Origin: Paenibacillus sp. Marseille-Q4541
GTDB taxonomy: Bacteria > Bacillota > Bacilli > Paenibacillales > Paenibacillaceae
Direction of reading: 5' to 3'
Assembly (NCBI RefSeq): GCF_018310695.1
Contig: NZ_JAGXCY010000038.1
Coordinates: forward strand, 1-42,248
DNA length: 42,248 nucleotides
Under the pieces are notes generated by a model, which was not told the DNA's origin, did no database searches, and saw only the letters and a list, made by a program, of their open reading frames with translations. A program made the position numbers and the translations under genes. The stretch's first letter is position 1, and each line of letters opens with the position of its first letter. Shown here piece by piece: positions 17,350-26,362 of this stretch.

Positions 17350-18837
17350 ATGAGCAGTTCGAAAGACAGCACGAATACAACCGATTCCGCATCAAAGAAG
17401 TTATTCACGAAACCCCGCAAATGGCTTCTGCTTACGGCAGCAGGCTTATTTATGGCGGTATCTGTAGGCTTTGCGTCCCAGCAGTTCCTCAATGCTAGCG
17501 CGACTTCTTATTACAACGTATACGTAAAGGATGAGCTAATCGGCTCTATAAGCAGTCAGGAAGAGCTATTCAATCTCTATGACCGCAAAAAAGACGAATA
17601 TGCGGAGAAATATCCAGAAGTGAACATGCAGCTCAATACAGAGGCAATTTCCCTCGAGAAAGTGCGGGGCGATGAACCGACCATTACCACGGAAGCAACA
17701 CTAGACAAGCTTGACGGGATGATTACTGCATTTGCAGAAGGTGCCGAGCTGAAAGTGGGAGGCAAAGTGATTGGTATTGTGAAGGACCAAAAAACCGCCG
17801 ATCAAATACTCCAGCGCGTGAAAAATAATTATATTACAACCGACGAAAAAGCAGAGACGCCAAATGCTCCATTGAAACTTAAAACGGTTGCTGCTTTTGC
17901 CTCATCAGATGAGAAATCCGCTGAGCCGAAAGAAGAACAGGTTACCTTGGCATCTGTAAGTCTTAAGGAAGAAGTTGCTATAGAAGAGGTCAAGGCTGAC
18001 CCCAATAAGATATTGACGGATGAGGAAGCAATACAACTTCTTACCGAGGGTAAGGAAGAGAAGATTAGCTATCAGGTAAAGGAAGGGGATACGCTGTCTT
18101 CGCTATCTGAAACCTACGAGATGACGTTAGCAGAGATACGCTCCTTGAATCCAGGACTTGAAGATGACAACATCCAGGTTGGACAGAAATTAATTTTGTT
18201 TGCACTTAAGCCAGCACTTACGGTAACAACGGTAGAGAATGTGGTGGAAGAAGTAATTACAGAGCCGCAGGTGGAGATTCGCAAGAGCGATGAGCTGAAG
18301 TCGGGTGTGACGAAAGTGGTCCGCCCTGGGCAAACAGGACGTAAACAAGTCAGCTACCGCATAACGAAAGAAAATGGAGATGTGGTCAAGGAAGAATGGC
18401 TTGGACAAGAGGTGCTGGAAGCCTCTGTAACGGAAGTTGTGCTTCAGGGAACGAAGGTCACTGGAGAAGGTAGCGGTGTTTTTTCCTGGCCGGTTACGGA
18501 TGCAATTATGAGCAGCAGTTTTGGACAGCGCTGGGGCAGACAGCATAAAGGAATTGACCTTGTTGGAGAGCGAGCCATTAAGGCCTCAGATGAAGGAGTC
18601 GTCACTTTTGCAGGTCAGCAAAGCGGTTATGGGAATGTCATTATTATTAATCATGGTAATGGATACGAAACGCTGTATGGCCACCTTAATAGCATCAATG
18701 TGAAGGAAGGTCAGATTGTAGAGAAGGGTGAAAGTATTGGTGTAATGGGAAATACCGGCCGCTCTACAGGAACCCACCTTCATTTTGAAATTAAAAAAGA
18801 TAGTGTCGCGCTGAATCCAATGAAATATCTTCCGTAA
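17350..18837 (+). CDS. LysM-G5-M23 peptidoglycan endopeptidase
   Basis: Membrane-anchored murein hydrolase. Order: cytoplasmic tail, membrane helix (about 24-43), an extracytoplasmic region (about 50-235), LysM peptidoglycan-binding repeat (239-284), G5 domain (about 291-369) and M23 metallopeptidase domain (about 385-490). Zinc ligands are visible: His399 and Asp403 (HKGID), and His478 in the HLH motif; His445 in YGHL is the catalytic partner. All are present, so it should be active. AAAGGAGAGA precedes the ATG. It lies directly upstream of walR in the same direction. Wall hydrolases are classic WalR targets, although I did not find a matching WalR site in its upstream region. Confidence 0.92.
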   Translation: MSSSKDSTNTTDSASKKLFTKPRKWLLLTAAGLFMAVSVGFASQQFLNASATSYYNVYVKDELIGSISSQEELFNLYDRKKDEYAEKYPEVNMQLNTEAISLEKVRGDEPTITTEATLDKLDGMITAFAEGAELKVGGKVIGIVKDQKTADQILQRVKNNYITTDEKAETPNAPLKLKTVAAFASSDEKSAEPKEEQVTLASVSLKEEVAIEEVKADPNKILTDEEAIQLLTEGKEEKISYQVKEGDTLSSLSETYEMTLAEIRSLNPGLEDDNIQVGQKLILFALKPALTVTTVENVVEEVITEPQVEIRKSDELKSGVTKVVRPGQTGRKQVSYRITKENGDVVKEEWLGQEVLEASVTEVVLQGTKVTGEGSGVFSWPVTDAIMSSSFGQRWGRQHKGIDLVGERAIKASDEGVVTFAGQQSGYGNVIIINHGNGYETLYGHLNSINVKEGQIVEKGESIGVMGNTGRSTGTHLHFEIKKDSVALNPMKYLP

Positions 18838-18843
18838 AATAGG

Positions 18844-18881
18844 AAAGCATGGTCTGTATAGAGGCAGATCATGCTTTTTTT
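18844..18881 (+). terminator. Intrinsic terminator after the M23 gene
   Basis: AAAGCATGGTCTG pairs with CAGATCATGCTTT (one G-U pair), followed by a T-run. It separates the hydrolase from the wal operon. Confidence 0.9.
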
Positions 18882-18929
18882 GTGTAGCAAAGAAGCCCTT
18901 TTCACCTAGTGAATATGCCGGTTTAGGTA

Positions 18930-18938
18930 TGTTAAAAT
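18930..18938 (+). promoter_or_regulatory. Candidate extended -10 promoter of the wal operon
   Basis: TGTTAAAAT is an extended -10 (TGn plus TAAAAT) about 70 bases before walR. No good -35 is seen, which is acceptable for extended -10 promoters. Tentative. Confidence 0.4.
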
Positions 18939-19010
18939 AGAACGTATCAAGGAAAAACAGATGAAGACCAAGGTCTTTTCACAAAATAAACGTTGGAGCG
19001 GAGCGATTGT

Positions 19011-19736
19011 ATGCAAGGAAAGATTCTCGTAGTGGATGATGAACAACCAATCGCAGATATCCTTAAATTCAACCTCGAGAAAGAGGGATATCAGGTCACT
19101 TGTGCCTTTGACGGAGTACAGGCGGTTGAACTTGCGTTATCCGAGCAGCCGGACTTGATCCTGCTGGATTTGATGCTCCCTGGCAAAGACGGAATGGATG
19201 TATGCAGGGAAGTAAGGGCACAACTGGAGACCCGGATCATTATGCTAACCGCCAAGGATTCGGAGATTGACAAAGTATTAGGCCTTGAATTAGGGGCAGA
19301 TGATTATGTCACCAAACCGTTTAGTACAAGAGAATTGCTGGCTCGGGTGAAAGCCCAGATGCGGAGACAACAGAAGCCACAGATTCAATCAGGGACATCA
19401 TCGCCATCGGAAGAACAACTTGGACTGAAGTTACATGATCTTTATTTTGACACCGATATGTATACCGCATATAAAGGCGGAGTACCGCTTGATTTGACTC
19501 ACCGGGAATATGAGCTGCTATATTATATGGCCAAAAATTCGGGAAAGGTGATGACAAGAGAGCATTTGCTGCAAGCTGTATGGGGGTTTGAGTACTTTGG
19601 AGATGTTCGAACAGTCGATGTGACCATCAGGCGCCTGAGAGAGAAAATTGAAGAAAATCCAAGCAAGCCGGAAACCATTGTGACACGCAGAGGACTGGGT
19701 TATTTGATTCGAGGCTCAAAGAGCGGAGTTTTGTAA
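19011..19736 (+). CDS. walR: Response regulator WalR
   Basis: OmpR-family response regulator of the essential WalRK system, which adjusts peptidoglycan hydrolase expression to wall status. The receiver domain is at 4-118 with phospho-acceptor Asp53 in LLDLMLP and the conserved TAKDSEIDKV and TKPFSTRELL segments. The winged-helix DNA-binding domain is at about 140-235 with RTVDVTIRRLREKIEENPS. The ATG at 19011 is chosen because GGAGCGGAG (18995-19003) is at the right distance. A TTG at 18993 in the same frame would remove that ribosome site. It ends directly against walK. Confidence 0.97.
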   Translation: MQGKILVVDDEQPIADILKFNLEKEGYQVTCAFDGVQAVELALSEQPDLILLDLMLPGKDGMDVCREVRAQLETRIIMLTAKDSEIDKVLGLELGADDYVTKPFSTRELLARVKAQMRRQQKPQIQSGTSSPSEEQLGLKLHDLYFDTDMYTAYKGGVPLDLTHREYELLYYMAKNSGKVMTREHLLQAVWGFEYFGDVRTVDVTIRRLREKIEENPSKPETIVTRRGLGYLIRGSKSGVL

Positions 19737-21563
19737 ATGAAGTGGACCTCTTTTTTTCGTACCGTACAGGCCAAGCTGATTATCGTGTATGTGCTACTCA
19801 TTTTAGTAGCGATGCAGCTAATTGGAGTTTATTTTGTTAGTGCGATGAAAACATCGCTGACGAGCAATTTTACAGAGGATTTGCATGCACGTGCGGAGAT
19901 GTTGTCTGTACTGGTGGCAGAGACGCTGGTAACTGGAGACGGTGATACGGGTGAAGATCGTACGGAGAGTCTCGGTACTTTGGTTAATAACCTCTTTAAT
20001 ATTAGTGGAGCGGAAATACAGGTGCTCGATGCGAGCGGGCGTGTACTGACGACAACCCTTAGTTCGCATAACAATTACATAGGCCGTAAAAACACACAAA
20101 CAGTGGTCAGCCGAGCACTGCAAGGCATCCGTGATAATGAGGAAAACGTGATTGATGAAGATAATGTCCGCAAAAAAGTGGTAGCAAAGCCTGTCTCCGC
20201 TGGAGGTAAAATTGTCGGCGCAGTCTATATCGCAGCATCTATGAACGAACTGTATACCACAATGGAGCGGATCAACAATATTTTTATATCGGGTGTACTT
20301 ATTGCGCTAGGTCTGACGGCTGTGCTGGGCGTTATTCTGTCGCATACGATTACAGCTCCCATTAAAGAACTTACACGGAAAGCAAATGCAGTAGCGGAAG
20401 GCAATTTCCGCACGAAAATGCCGGTTCTTGGAACCGATGAAATTGGACAGCTTAGTAATGCATTCAATTATATGACAAGCCGCCTAAGAACCGCACTGTC
20501 CGAGAATGAAGAGGAGAAAGAGAAGTTGTCCTCCATTCTTGCCAACATGAGTGATGGAGTGGTGGCTACAGACGAGCTTGGACGAATTATTCTTGTAAAC
20601 AAACGGGCTAGCCTTATGCTTGGGGCCGAGGAATCAGCGATGACGGGACGGCATTTTGCCGTTCTGCTGGGGCTTGATGTGGAGGAGGCTGAGACGATGC
20701 TAAGCGGGATTACGGCCTCTACGCTCTTGCAGATTCACCCTCCAGGTCAGGATGGGTCGCTCGTGATTCGTGTTACTTTTACACCTGTTCATCGGAGGGA
20801 TGATGGGGGAACGGGAGCTATCATTGTGCTTCAGGATGTGACCGAACAGGAGGAGCTAGAAGCTTCGAGGCGGGAGTTTGTAGCCAATGTGTCTCACGAG
20901 CTGAGAACTCCGTTAACTACCATCAAAAGTTATGCAGAAGCACTGGACGATGGGGCTATTGATGACCCTGAATTGGGAAGCCGCTTCGTTGGGGTTATCC
21001 AAAATGAAACGGAGCGAATGATTAGACTCGTTACGGATCTACTTCATTTGTCACGGCTTGATTCCAAAGAAGCACCGCTGCGTAAGCAGCTTACGCCTAT
21101 TCATGATGTACTGGATGAGGTGGCAGATCGCTTCTCCTTCCAAATGCAGCAGAAACAGATGAGTACTGCTGTCATTGTAGAGCGGGGGGTGCCTGAGGTA
21201 CCCATTGATCGTGATCAGATCGATCAGCTGCTTGATAATCTCGTCTCTAATGCCCTTAAATACTCCCATGAGGGAGGGAGTGTTACCTTGTCTGCTACCC
21301 TAGTAGAAAAAGGAGTGGCCATATCCGTTGAGGATACAGGGCTTGGCATCCCTAAAAAGGACATCGAACGAATTTTTGAACGATTCTACCGTGTTGAAAA
21401 GGGAAGATCCCGCAGTATGGGCGGAACTGGCCTGGGTCTATCCATTGCCAGGGAAATCGTAAGAGCACATGGCGGAGATATTCAACTCGAATCAGAACTT
21501 GGAAAAGGTACAAGGGTTACCTTCACACTGCCTCTTGGACAGGAAGGGGGGAGTTATTCATGA
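19737..21563 (+). CDS. walK: Sensor histidine kinase WalK
   Basis: Membrane sensor kinase that phosphorylates WalR. Domains: TM1 (about 12-34), extracytoplasmic sensing domain (about 35-178), TM2 (about 182-203), HAMP (about 203-255), PAS (about 262-370), HisKA with phospho-acceptor His387 in SHELRTP, and HATPase with N box SNALKYS, G1 box DTGLGIP and G2 box GGTGLGLS. 608 residues is the normal length. It starts immediately after the walR stop and overlaps walH by four bases. Confidence 0.97.
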   Translation: MKWTSFFRTVQAKLIIVYVLLILVAMQLIGVYFVSAMKTSLTSNFTEDLHARAEMLSVLVAETLVTGDGDTGEDRTESLGTLVNNLFNISGAEIQVLDASGRVLTTTLSSHNNYIGRKNTQTVVSRALQGIRDNEENVIDEDNVRKKVVAKPVSAGGKIVGAVYIAASMNELYTTMERINNIFISGVLIALGLTAVLGVILSHTITAPIKELTRKANAVAEGNFRTKMPVLGTDEIGQLSNAFNYMTSRLRTALSENEEEKEKLSSILANMSDGVVATDELGRIILVNKRASLMLGAEESAMTGRHFAVLLGLDVEEAETMLSGITASTLLQIHPPGQDGSLVIRVTFTPVHRRDDGGTGAIIVLQDVTEQEELEASRREFVANVSHELRTPLTTIKSYAEALDDGAIDDPELGSRFVGVIQNETERMIRLVTDLLHLSRLDSKEAPLRKQLTPIHDVLDEVADRFSFQMQQKQMSTAVIVERGVPEVPIDRDQIDQLLDNLVSNALKYSHEGGSVTLSATLVEKGVAISVEDTGLGIPKKDIERIFERFYRVEKGRSRSMGGTGLGLSIAREIVRAHGGDIQLESELGKGTRVTFTLPLGQEGGSYS

Positions 21564-22843
21564 AGGAATCGTTAAAAACTACTGTACTTGTACTGCTTAT
21601 TACAGCAAGTCTTGTTCAGAGTTACTTCCTGATCTACCGTCTTCCAGGAAGCTACTCTGTAGTGAACAGTGAGTCTAATTACATCAAGACCGAGAATATG
21701 GGTCAGGAACAGCGAGTGGAAAATTTGATATTTCCTGATCAGATGATTATTCATATGGGCAAGGATAAGCATACTCTTTTTTACCCGGAATCTACGTTCT
21801 ATCAGCTGATTTATTCACGTCTTCAAGGCCGTAATTTCGGTAATTTTGAAAGGCAAAGTGTAGACTCGGCTAACTGGGAAGAGTTGAAGAAGACACACCC
21901 AGGAATCGAACTATCATTTGAAGGGGGCATTCCCGTATCTTTGCTGCAGCGTATCATGCAGTTAGATGCGGACTCTCTTTTCCAAGCAGAAACAATCAGT
22001 AAGGTTTGGATCTATACGAGTGGCAAGGATCCTAAGGCGCATGCGCTGTTCTTTAGTTCACGGGGAGATGTCGTATATGAGGCAGAGGATGTAGACCTGA
22101 CGGTGCAGGATGTGAAGCAGCATGTTGATTTTGGGACAGGCTGGACCCCATATCGCCTGACAGATGCAGGATATTACATTCCCGAGGAAGCACTCGAAAT
22201 GCTTCAAGTGGAACTTCCTACGGGACAGTATACCGTGGATCAGATGCAGCGAAGTCTTTTCTTTGATCCGAGTATGACACGGAACATCCAAGAGAAGGAT
22301 GGTTCCGAGATATATACAGACAGTAAGCGGAGCTTGCAGGTGAAATATAATCAACGCTGGATTAGTTACAACGACCCGGCTGCTGTACAAACGAGTGAGG
22401 TAGATCGCACGAAGGATGTGCTTGCCGCTGTTGATTTTGTTAATCAATACGGTGGGTTTAACGGAACCTATCGCCTTACAATGGATGCGGATAATCAAAG
22501 TACACAAATCAATTTGCTTCCGTATTACGATAGTTACCGGATTCTTGATCTGCCGGAGTATGGGTTTGAACATATGCATCTTGATGTGCAGAAGGAATCA
22601 GTTGCGACCTATGAACGTTCTCTACTCTATTTAATGGAGGGCGAAGAGGTGGAAAAGCAGATGACGCAGCTTCCTTTTGGAGAGGAACTTGAACAGCAGA
22701 TTAAGGAAGTGGCTGGAAATGCTACTGTGATTAACTTATTTCCTGCTTACTTACCTGTACCGACTGAGTCTGGGATGAAGCTTCTCCCCGTATGGGCTAT
22801 TACGCTTGGGTCTGGTCAGGTGAAAATGGTTCCAGCAAAGTAA
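21560..22843 (+). CDS. walH: WalK regulatory protein WalH (YycH)
   Basis: Extracytoplasmic regulator anchored by one N-terminal membrane helix (about 5-24), 427 residues, of the YycH family. With WalI it forms a complex with WalK and tunes its activity; in Bacillus it acts as a negative regulator. The sequence is divergent, as is usual for the family, and the call rests on its position, its topology and the YycH-like body. It overlaps the walK stop as ATGA. Confidence 0.9.
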   Translation: MKESLKTTVLVLLITASLVQSYFLIYRLPGSYSVVNSESNYIKTENMGQEQRVENLIFPDQMIIHMGKDKHTLFYPESTFYQLIYSRLQGRNFGNFERQSVDSANWEELKKTHPGIELSFEGGIPVSLLQRIMQLDADSLFQAETISKVWIYTSGKDPKAHALFFSSRGDVVYEAEDVDLTVQDVKQHVDFGTGWTPYRLTDAGYYIPEEALEMLQVELPTGQYTVDQMQRSLFFDPSMTRNIQEKDGSEIYTDSKRSLQVKYNQRWISYNDPAAVQTSEVDRTKDVLAAVDFVNQYGGFNGTYRLTMDADNQSTQINLLPYYDSYRILDLPEYGFEHMHLDVQKESVATYERSLLYLMEGEEVEKQMTQLPFGEELEQQIKEVAGNATVINLFPAYLPVPTESGMKLLPVWAITLGSGQVKMVPAK

Positions 22844-22856
22844 AAGTGGGTAACCC

Positions 22857-22885
22857 TTGGACTGGCACTGCAGGTGGTCTATAAT
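22857..22885 (+). promoter_or_regulatory. Candidate internal promoter before walI
   Basis: TTGGAC, exactly 17 bases, perfect TATAAT, in the 58-base gap between walH and walI. It could give walI, walJ and later genes extra expression independent of walR. Confidence 0.45.
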
Positions 22886-22901
22886 GAAATGAGGTGAAAA
22901 G

Positions 22902-23648
22902 ATGGATTGGGGCCGTGCCAAGAATGTATTAATCTATGCTTTTCTGCTATTGAACTTGGTGCTTGGTTATCAGTTGTGGATCGATGCACGGGAATCGGCC
23001 GGCTCAAGTCTTGATTTTACTTCTCTTGGAGACAGTACACAGCGACTAATGGAAGAGAAGGGAATTCAAATTCTTGCGCCTATTCCGAGTGACACACCTG
23101 TAATGCCAAAGCTGACTTATCGTTATCTCAATGGAGATAAAGCAGCAGGTATAGTGGAGCTTGAAGAGCCGATTGATAGTAAGCTTGTTTTTTCTGAAAA
23201 AGAAATGGTAGCTGCGCTGAAAGATACGATTCCAGACATTGAGCAGTATGAACTCGATCCGCTTGCGAATCCGGATGACTCAGATCGGTTTATTTTGCAT
23301 CCACTTGCGGAACAGCGCTGGCCATTATTTCATGTAAATCTAGAGTTATATTATTCGGATCAGAAAATTACGGGATACCGGCAATCGCCGATTGAAATGT
23401 CAACATTTGAAGAAGAACAGCAAGTGCTTCCGGCTTCCAAGGCCCTTGGCACGCTGGTCGAGCTCTTTTTGCCGAATGACGCCGTCGTACAAAATATCAC
23501 GCTTGGATATTACGGTGAGGAGTTTAACTCGGACAGCCAGGTGGCAGCCCCTGCGTGGAGATTTGTGCTCGAAGGTGGGCAGAAATATTATGTACAGGGT
23601 ATCAGCGGAGAGGTAATCAGTCCGAAGACAGAAAAACCGGAGGAGTAA
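22902..23648 (+). CDS. walI: WalK regulatory protein WalI (YycI)
   Basis: 248-residue YycI-family protein with one N-terminal membrane helix (about 7-26) and an extracytoplasmic domain. It partners with WalH to control WalK. The pattern of paired beta-rich repeats near the C-terminus (YYVQGISGEV) is typical. GAGGTG precedes the ATG. It follows walH after a 58-base gap that contains a good -10 sequence, and precedes walJ by six bases. Confidence 0.9.
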   Translation: MDWGRAKNVLIYAFLLLNLVLGYQLWIDARESAGSSLDFTSLGDSTQRLMEEKGIQILAPIPSDTPVMPKLTYRYLNGDKAAGIVELEEPIDSKLVFSEKEMVAALKDTIPDIEQYELDPLANPDDSDRFILHPLAEQRWPLFHVNLELYYSDQKITGYRQSPIEMSTFEEEQQVLPASKALGTLVELFLPNDAVVQNITLGYYGEEFNSDSQVAAPAWRFVLEGGQKYYVQGISGEVISPKTEKPEE

Positions 23649-23654
23649 TGAGTT

Positions 23655-24461
23655 ATGGGGATACGTTTTACCGTGTTGTCGAGTGGTTCGACAGGGAACG
23701 CAACTGTTGTTCGTAATGATGATACGGCTTTATTAATAGATGCAGGACTCAGTGCAAAACGAATCGATGAATTAATGCTAGAGCGGGACATGCTGGGTTC
23801 ACAACTTGACGGGATTTTAGTTACACATGAACATTCAGACCATATTCGGGGCCTTGGCGCCGTTGCGCGGAAATACAACTTACCTATCTATGCGAACACG
23901 AATACGTGGAAAGCTATGCAGAAATCGATTGGTAAAATAGCCGAGGAGAACATTCGATTCATGGAAAGCGGTGAGGTGAAGGAATTCAAATCATTGCGTG
24001 TTGAGTCGTTCGGCATTTCTCATGATGCGGCGGAGCCCGTGGGGTACTCTTTCTATGATGGTAAAGAAAAACTGAGTGTGGCGACCGATCTTGGGTATAT
24101 GAGTGACAAGGTGAGACTTGCCATCTCCGATGCGGATGTCATGGTACTAGAAGCTAATCATGATATTGATATGCTGCGGATGGGACGCTATCCATGGAAT
24201 ACGAAGCGGCGGATTATGGGTGACCTAGGTCACTTATCCAATGAAGCGGCAGGGGCAGCACTTAGTGAGCTGCTGAACGGGATTACCAAGCGGGTATATT
24301 TGGCTCATTTAAGTCGTGACCACAATTTGATGGAACTCGCTAAACTTACGGTACGCGGTGCGATGGAGGATCGTGGATGTTTTTATAAGGATAGCGAATT
24401 CCAGCTATGTGATACGTATTATGACCGGCCTACACCATGGGATAAGGTGAGCTCTCCATAA
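23655..24461 (+). CDS. walJ: Metallo-beta-lactamase fold hydrolase WalJ (YycJ)
   Basis: Soluble MBL-fold hydrolase encoded with walRK in most Firmicutes. Proposed roles are in coordinating cell division or DNA processing; it is nuclease-like in some homologues. The metal-binding motif HEHSDH is at 58-63, with further ligands in the SHDAAEP, DLG and HLSRDHN segments. 268 residues, complete. GGAG at 23642-23645 serves as ribosome site. The last 32 bases overlap, on the opposite strand, the end of a small gene, and the walJ terminator lies inside that gene. Confidence 0.93.
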   Translation: MGIRFTVLSSGSTGNATVVRNDDTALLIDAGLSAKRIDELMLERDMLGSQLDGILVTHEHSDHIRGLGAVARKYNLPIYANTNTWKAMQKSIGKIAEENIRFMESGEVKEFKSLRVESFGISHDAAEPVGYSFYDGKEKLSVATDLGYMSDKVRLAISDADVMVLEANHDIDMLRMGRYPWNTKRRIMGDLGHLSNEAAGAALSELLNGITKRVYLAHLSRDHNLMELAKLTVRGAMEDRGCFYKDSEFQLCDTYYDRPTPWDKVSSP

Positions 24462-24636
24462 AGCTGTCGAGTTCGGCAGCTTTTTTTTCTACCTCTTCGC
24501 GAGTAAGTATATTTTTCTCAATCAAGAGTTCAATAATGGTGCTGAGCGCGAGGGTGTTACGGTAGTGCTCTTCCTTGAGATCCGCCAGTTTAGCAGCAAG
24601 GCCAACCTCTTCCATAGCTGAATATACACGATTCAT
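24430..24636 (-). CDS. Small conserved-looking hypothetical protein, antisense to the walJ 3' end
   Basis: Unrecognised. The 68-residue product is helical and charged, with a C-terminal segment LLIEKNILTREEVEKKAAEL of a kind seen in many bacterial helical domains. The start at 24636 has AAGGGGG about seven bases upstream and a candidate promoter (TTGCTA-18-TATTAT) further up. The frame is open to 24735 but the upstream part lacks a ribosome site and crosses the promoter. Its tail overlaps walJ by 32 bases, and the walJ terminator hairpin and T-run are read here as codons for KKAAELDS. No partner gene is adjacent. Confidence 0.7.
   Translation of the reverse strand: MNRVYSAMEEVGLAAKLADLKEEHYRNTLALSTIIELLIEKNILTREEVEKKAAELDSFMESSPYPMV
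24460..24490 (+). terminator. Terminator of the wal operon
   Basis: AAAGCTG / CAGCTTT stem with an inner short CG pair, followed by eight Ts. It starts within two bases of the walJ stop and lies inside the coding sequence of the minus-strand gene. Confidence 0.88.
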
Positions 24637-24666
24637 TGTGATGCCCCCTTGTAATATAAATGGACT

Positions 24667-24696
24667 ATAATATGAAACTTCCAGCGAATCTAGCAA
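24667..24696 (-). promoter_or_regulatory. Candidate promoter of the small minus-strand gene
   Basis: Read on the minus strand: TTGCTA (24696-24691), 18 bases, TATTAT (24672-24667). The transcription start would be near 24660, about 25 bases before the ATG at 24636. Confidence 0.45.
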
Positions 24697-24754
24697 GCTC
24701 TTAATTGTATTGTAGTCAGACATGGGCAAAAACATTCCTGTTTTTCCCTGTTTC

Positions 24755-24952
24755 TTGATAAGTAGGGGGCATGCTATGCTAAAAAAGCTGTCCTTGGATC
24801 TTTCAGATCGGGGGATAACATGCCATGATAAAGACAGAATGTAACGGTACTTGTATCAAACAAAGCCAATTTCCATAATTTTACGATCTTGCGCTTGAAG
24901 GGTTAAAATTGTGGTGATAAATGAAGTAGGGAAGTATTTCCTTCCCTTTTTT
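24755..24952 (+). ncRNA. Candidate structured RNA or htrA leader element
   Basis: Three nested or consecutive hairpins: an outer stem GGCATG (24768-24773) with CATGCC (24819-24824) enclosing GATCT-TTC-AGATC (24797-24809); AATTTTA (24877-24883) with TAAAATT (24904-24910); and GGGAAG-TATTTC-CTTCCC (24929-24946) followed by TTTTTT. TTGATA at 24755-24760 could serve as a -35. The last hairpin is a proper terminator although no protein gene precedes it. It could be a small RNA of about 170-190 bases or an attenuated leader of htrA. I do not recognise a known family. Confidence 0.4.
24929..24952 (+). terminator. Intrinsic terminator upstream of htrA
   Basis: GGGAAG, six-base loop, CTTCCC, six Ts. 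It lies 160 bases before htrA with no coding sequence immediately upstream on the plus strand. Confidence 0.75.
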
Positions 24953-25113
24953 CGAAACTTTTTCGGTTCATATGAGTTCTATATAGTAGAGAACATCTTA
25001 TTTAGTACGACTGACATTTATTCGAATAATATTCATTAACATAAACATGAAGAAAGCACGTATTAAGGCAGTGAACGGTCTTGATGCAAGTGATACGAAG
25101 GGGAGAGGATCCA

Positions 25114-26358
25114 ATGGGATTGTTTGATGATGAATTTTATTCCACCAAAGTATCGAAACGGACCGGGAATCTTGCAAAACGGGTAAGAGTAAGCCGCAAA
25201 AGATTATGGCCGAGAACCGTGAAAAATTCAGAATCCTCCTCTTTATCTATGATTCAGGTTGCTGTCATCAGCTCCGTGATTAGTGCCGTTGTATCTGTAG
25301 CGCTATTCGCTTGGATTGTATATCCGGGGGAAACGCAGATGGCTTTTGCTGGCCAGACTTCTTATGGAAGTGAACAAGGAGATCCTTATGAGCAAGTTAT
25401 ACAGGCAGGGGATAAAGTTCGTCCGGCCGTAGTAAGCATTGTGAGTCATAAGGATGTGGAAGGTTCAAAAAATGAAGATTCTGCCCTTGGATCGGGCGTT
25501 ATTTTTAAAATTGAAGGCAAAAAGGCATATATCATGACTAATCATCACGTTGTCGATACTGGCGGAAATTTGGAAGCAGTGACGGTAGATGGCACTTCTA
25601 GAGAAGCGGAACTGATCGGGAAAGACCGCATCAGTGATATTGCTGTGCTGTCCATTGATAGCAAAGGAATATCTACGGCGGTAGAGCTGGGAGATTCCAC
25701 GAAGCTACGCAGAGGGCAGGCGGTACTTGCCATCGGTAACCCTCTAGGTCTTGGTGGTACTATGACATCGGGAATCGTTAGCTATATCGATCGGCGAATC
25801 CCGGTCTCCATTAATCAGGATGGGGTATATGACTGGGAGCAGAACGTAATTCAGACGGATGCTGCTATTAATGAAGGGAACAGTGGCGGAGCCCTCATTG
25901 ATATGAACGGTAAGCTCGTCGGTATTAACACTATGAAGATTGCGGATATGGGCGTGGAAGGCCTTGGGTTTGCGATTCCAACGCATGATGTTATGACGAT
26001 TGTAGATGACCTCATGCTAGACGGAAAGGTATCACGTCCTTACCTGGGTGTATACACCGTAGATTTAACTAGTCCTTATGCTCCGCTTGATAAGGAACAG
26101 CGGGAAGAGATGAAGTTGCCTGAATCGGTTGAGGAGGGTGTCATCGTACTGGAGGCGTCGGGTCCAGCAGAAGAAGCCGGGCTTAAGATGAACGACGTCA
26201 TTGTGGAGTTTGATGGCAAGAAAATTCGGTCTACACTTGATCTGCGTAAGCATCTGTATGAGAAGAAGAAGATCGGTGATGAACTAAAAGTAAAGTTTTA
26301 TCGGGATGGGAAGCTGACCGAGGTGGCTACCAAGCTCACAGATAAACCAGAAGAATAG
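25114..26358 (+). CDS. htrA: HtrA/DegP-type membrane serine protease
   Basis: Trypsin-like quality-control protease at the outer face of the membrane (YycK/HtrC position in the wal cluster). A basic cytoplasmic tail of about 46 residues and one membrane helix (about 47-70) precede the protease domain (about 92-285) with triad His145, Asp175 and Ser257 (GNSGG). One PDZ domain follows at about 300-400. 414 residues, complete. The ATG at 25114 is chosen for GGGAGAGG five bases upstream; an in-frame TTG at 25081 has no ribosome site. A terminator follows at once. Confidence 0.93.
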   Translation: MGLFDDEFYSTKVSKRTGNLAKRVRVSRKRLWPRTVKNSESSSLSMIQVAVISSVISAVVSVALFAWIVYPGETQMAFAGQTSYGSEQGDPYEQVIQAGDKVRPAVVSIVSHKDVEGSKNEDSALGSGVIFKIEGKKAYIMTNHHVVDTGGNLEAVTVDGTSREAELIGKDRISDIAVLSIDSKGISTAVELGDSTKLRRGQAVLAIGNPLGLGGTMTSGIVSYIDRRIPVSINQDGVYDWEQNVIQTDAAINEGNSGGALIDMNGKLVGINTMKIADMGVEGLGFAIPTHDVMTIVDDLMLDGKVSRPYLGVYTVDLTSPYAPLDKEQREEMKLPESVEEGVIVLEASGPAEEAGLKMNDVIVEFDGKKIRSTLDLRKHLYEKKKIGDELKVKFYRDGKLTEVATKLTDKPEE

Positions 26359-26362
26359 ATAG

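Larger units (their letters stand above)
24637..25113. other. Intergenic region before htrA
   Basis: Nearly 480 bases without a convincing protein gene. It contains the minus-strand promoter (24667-24696), a structured plus-strand stretch ending in a terminator (24755-24952), a 12-bp palindrome TTATTCGAATAA (25018-25029) and presumably the htrA promoter. The htrA ribosome site GGGAGAGG is at 25101-25108. Confidence 0.6.
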
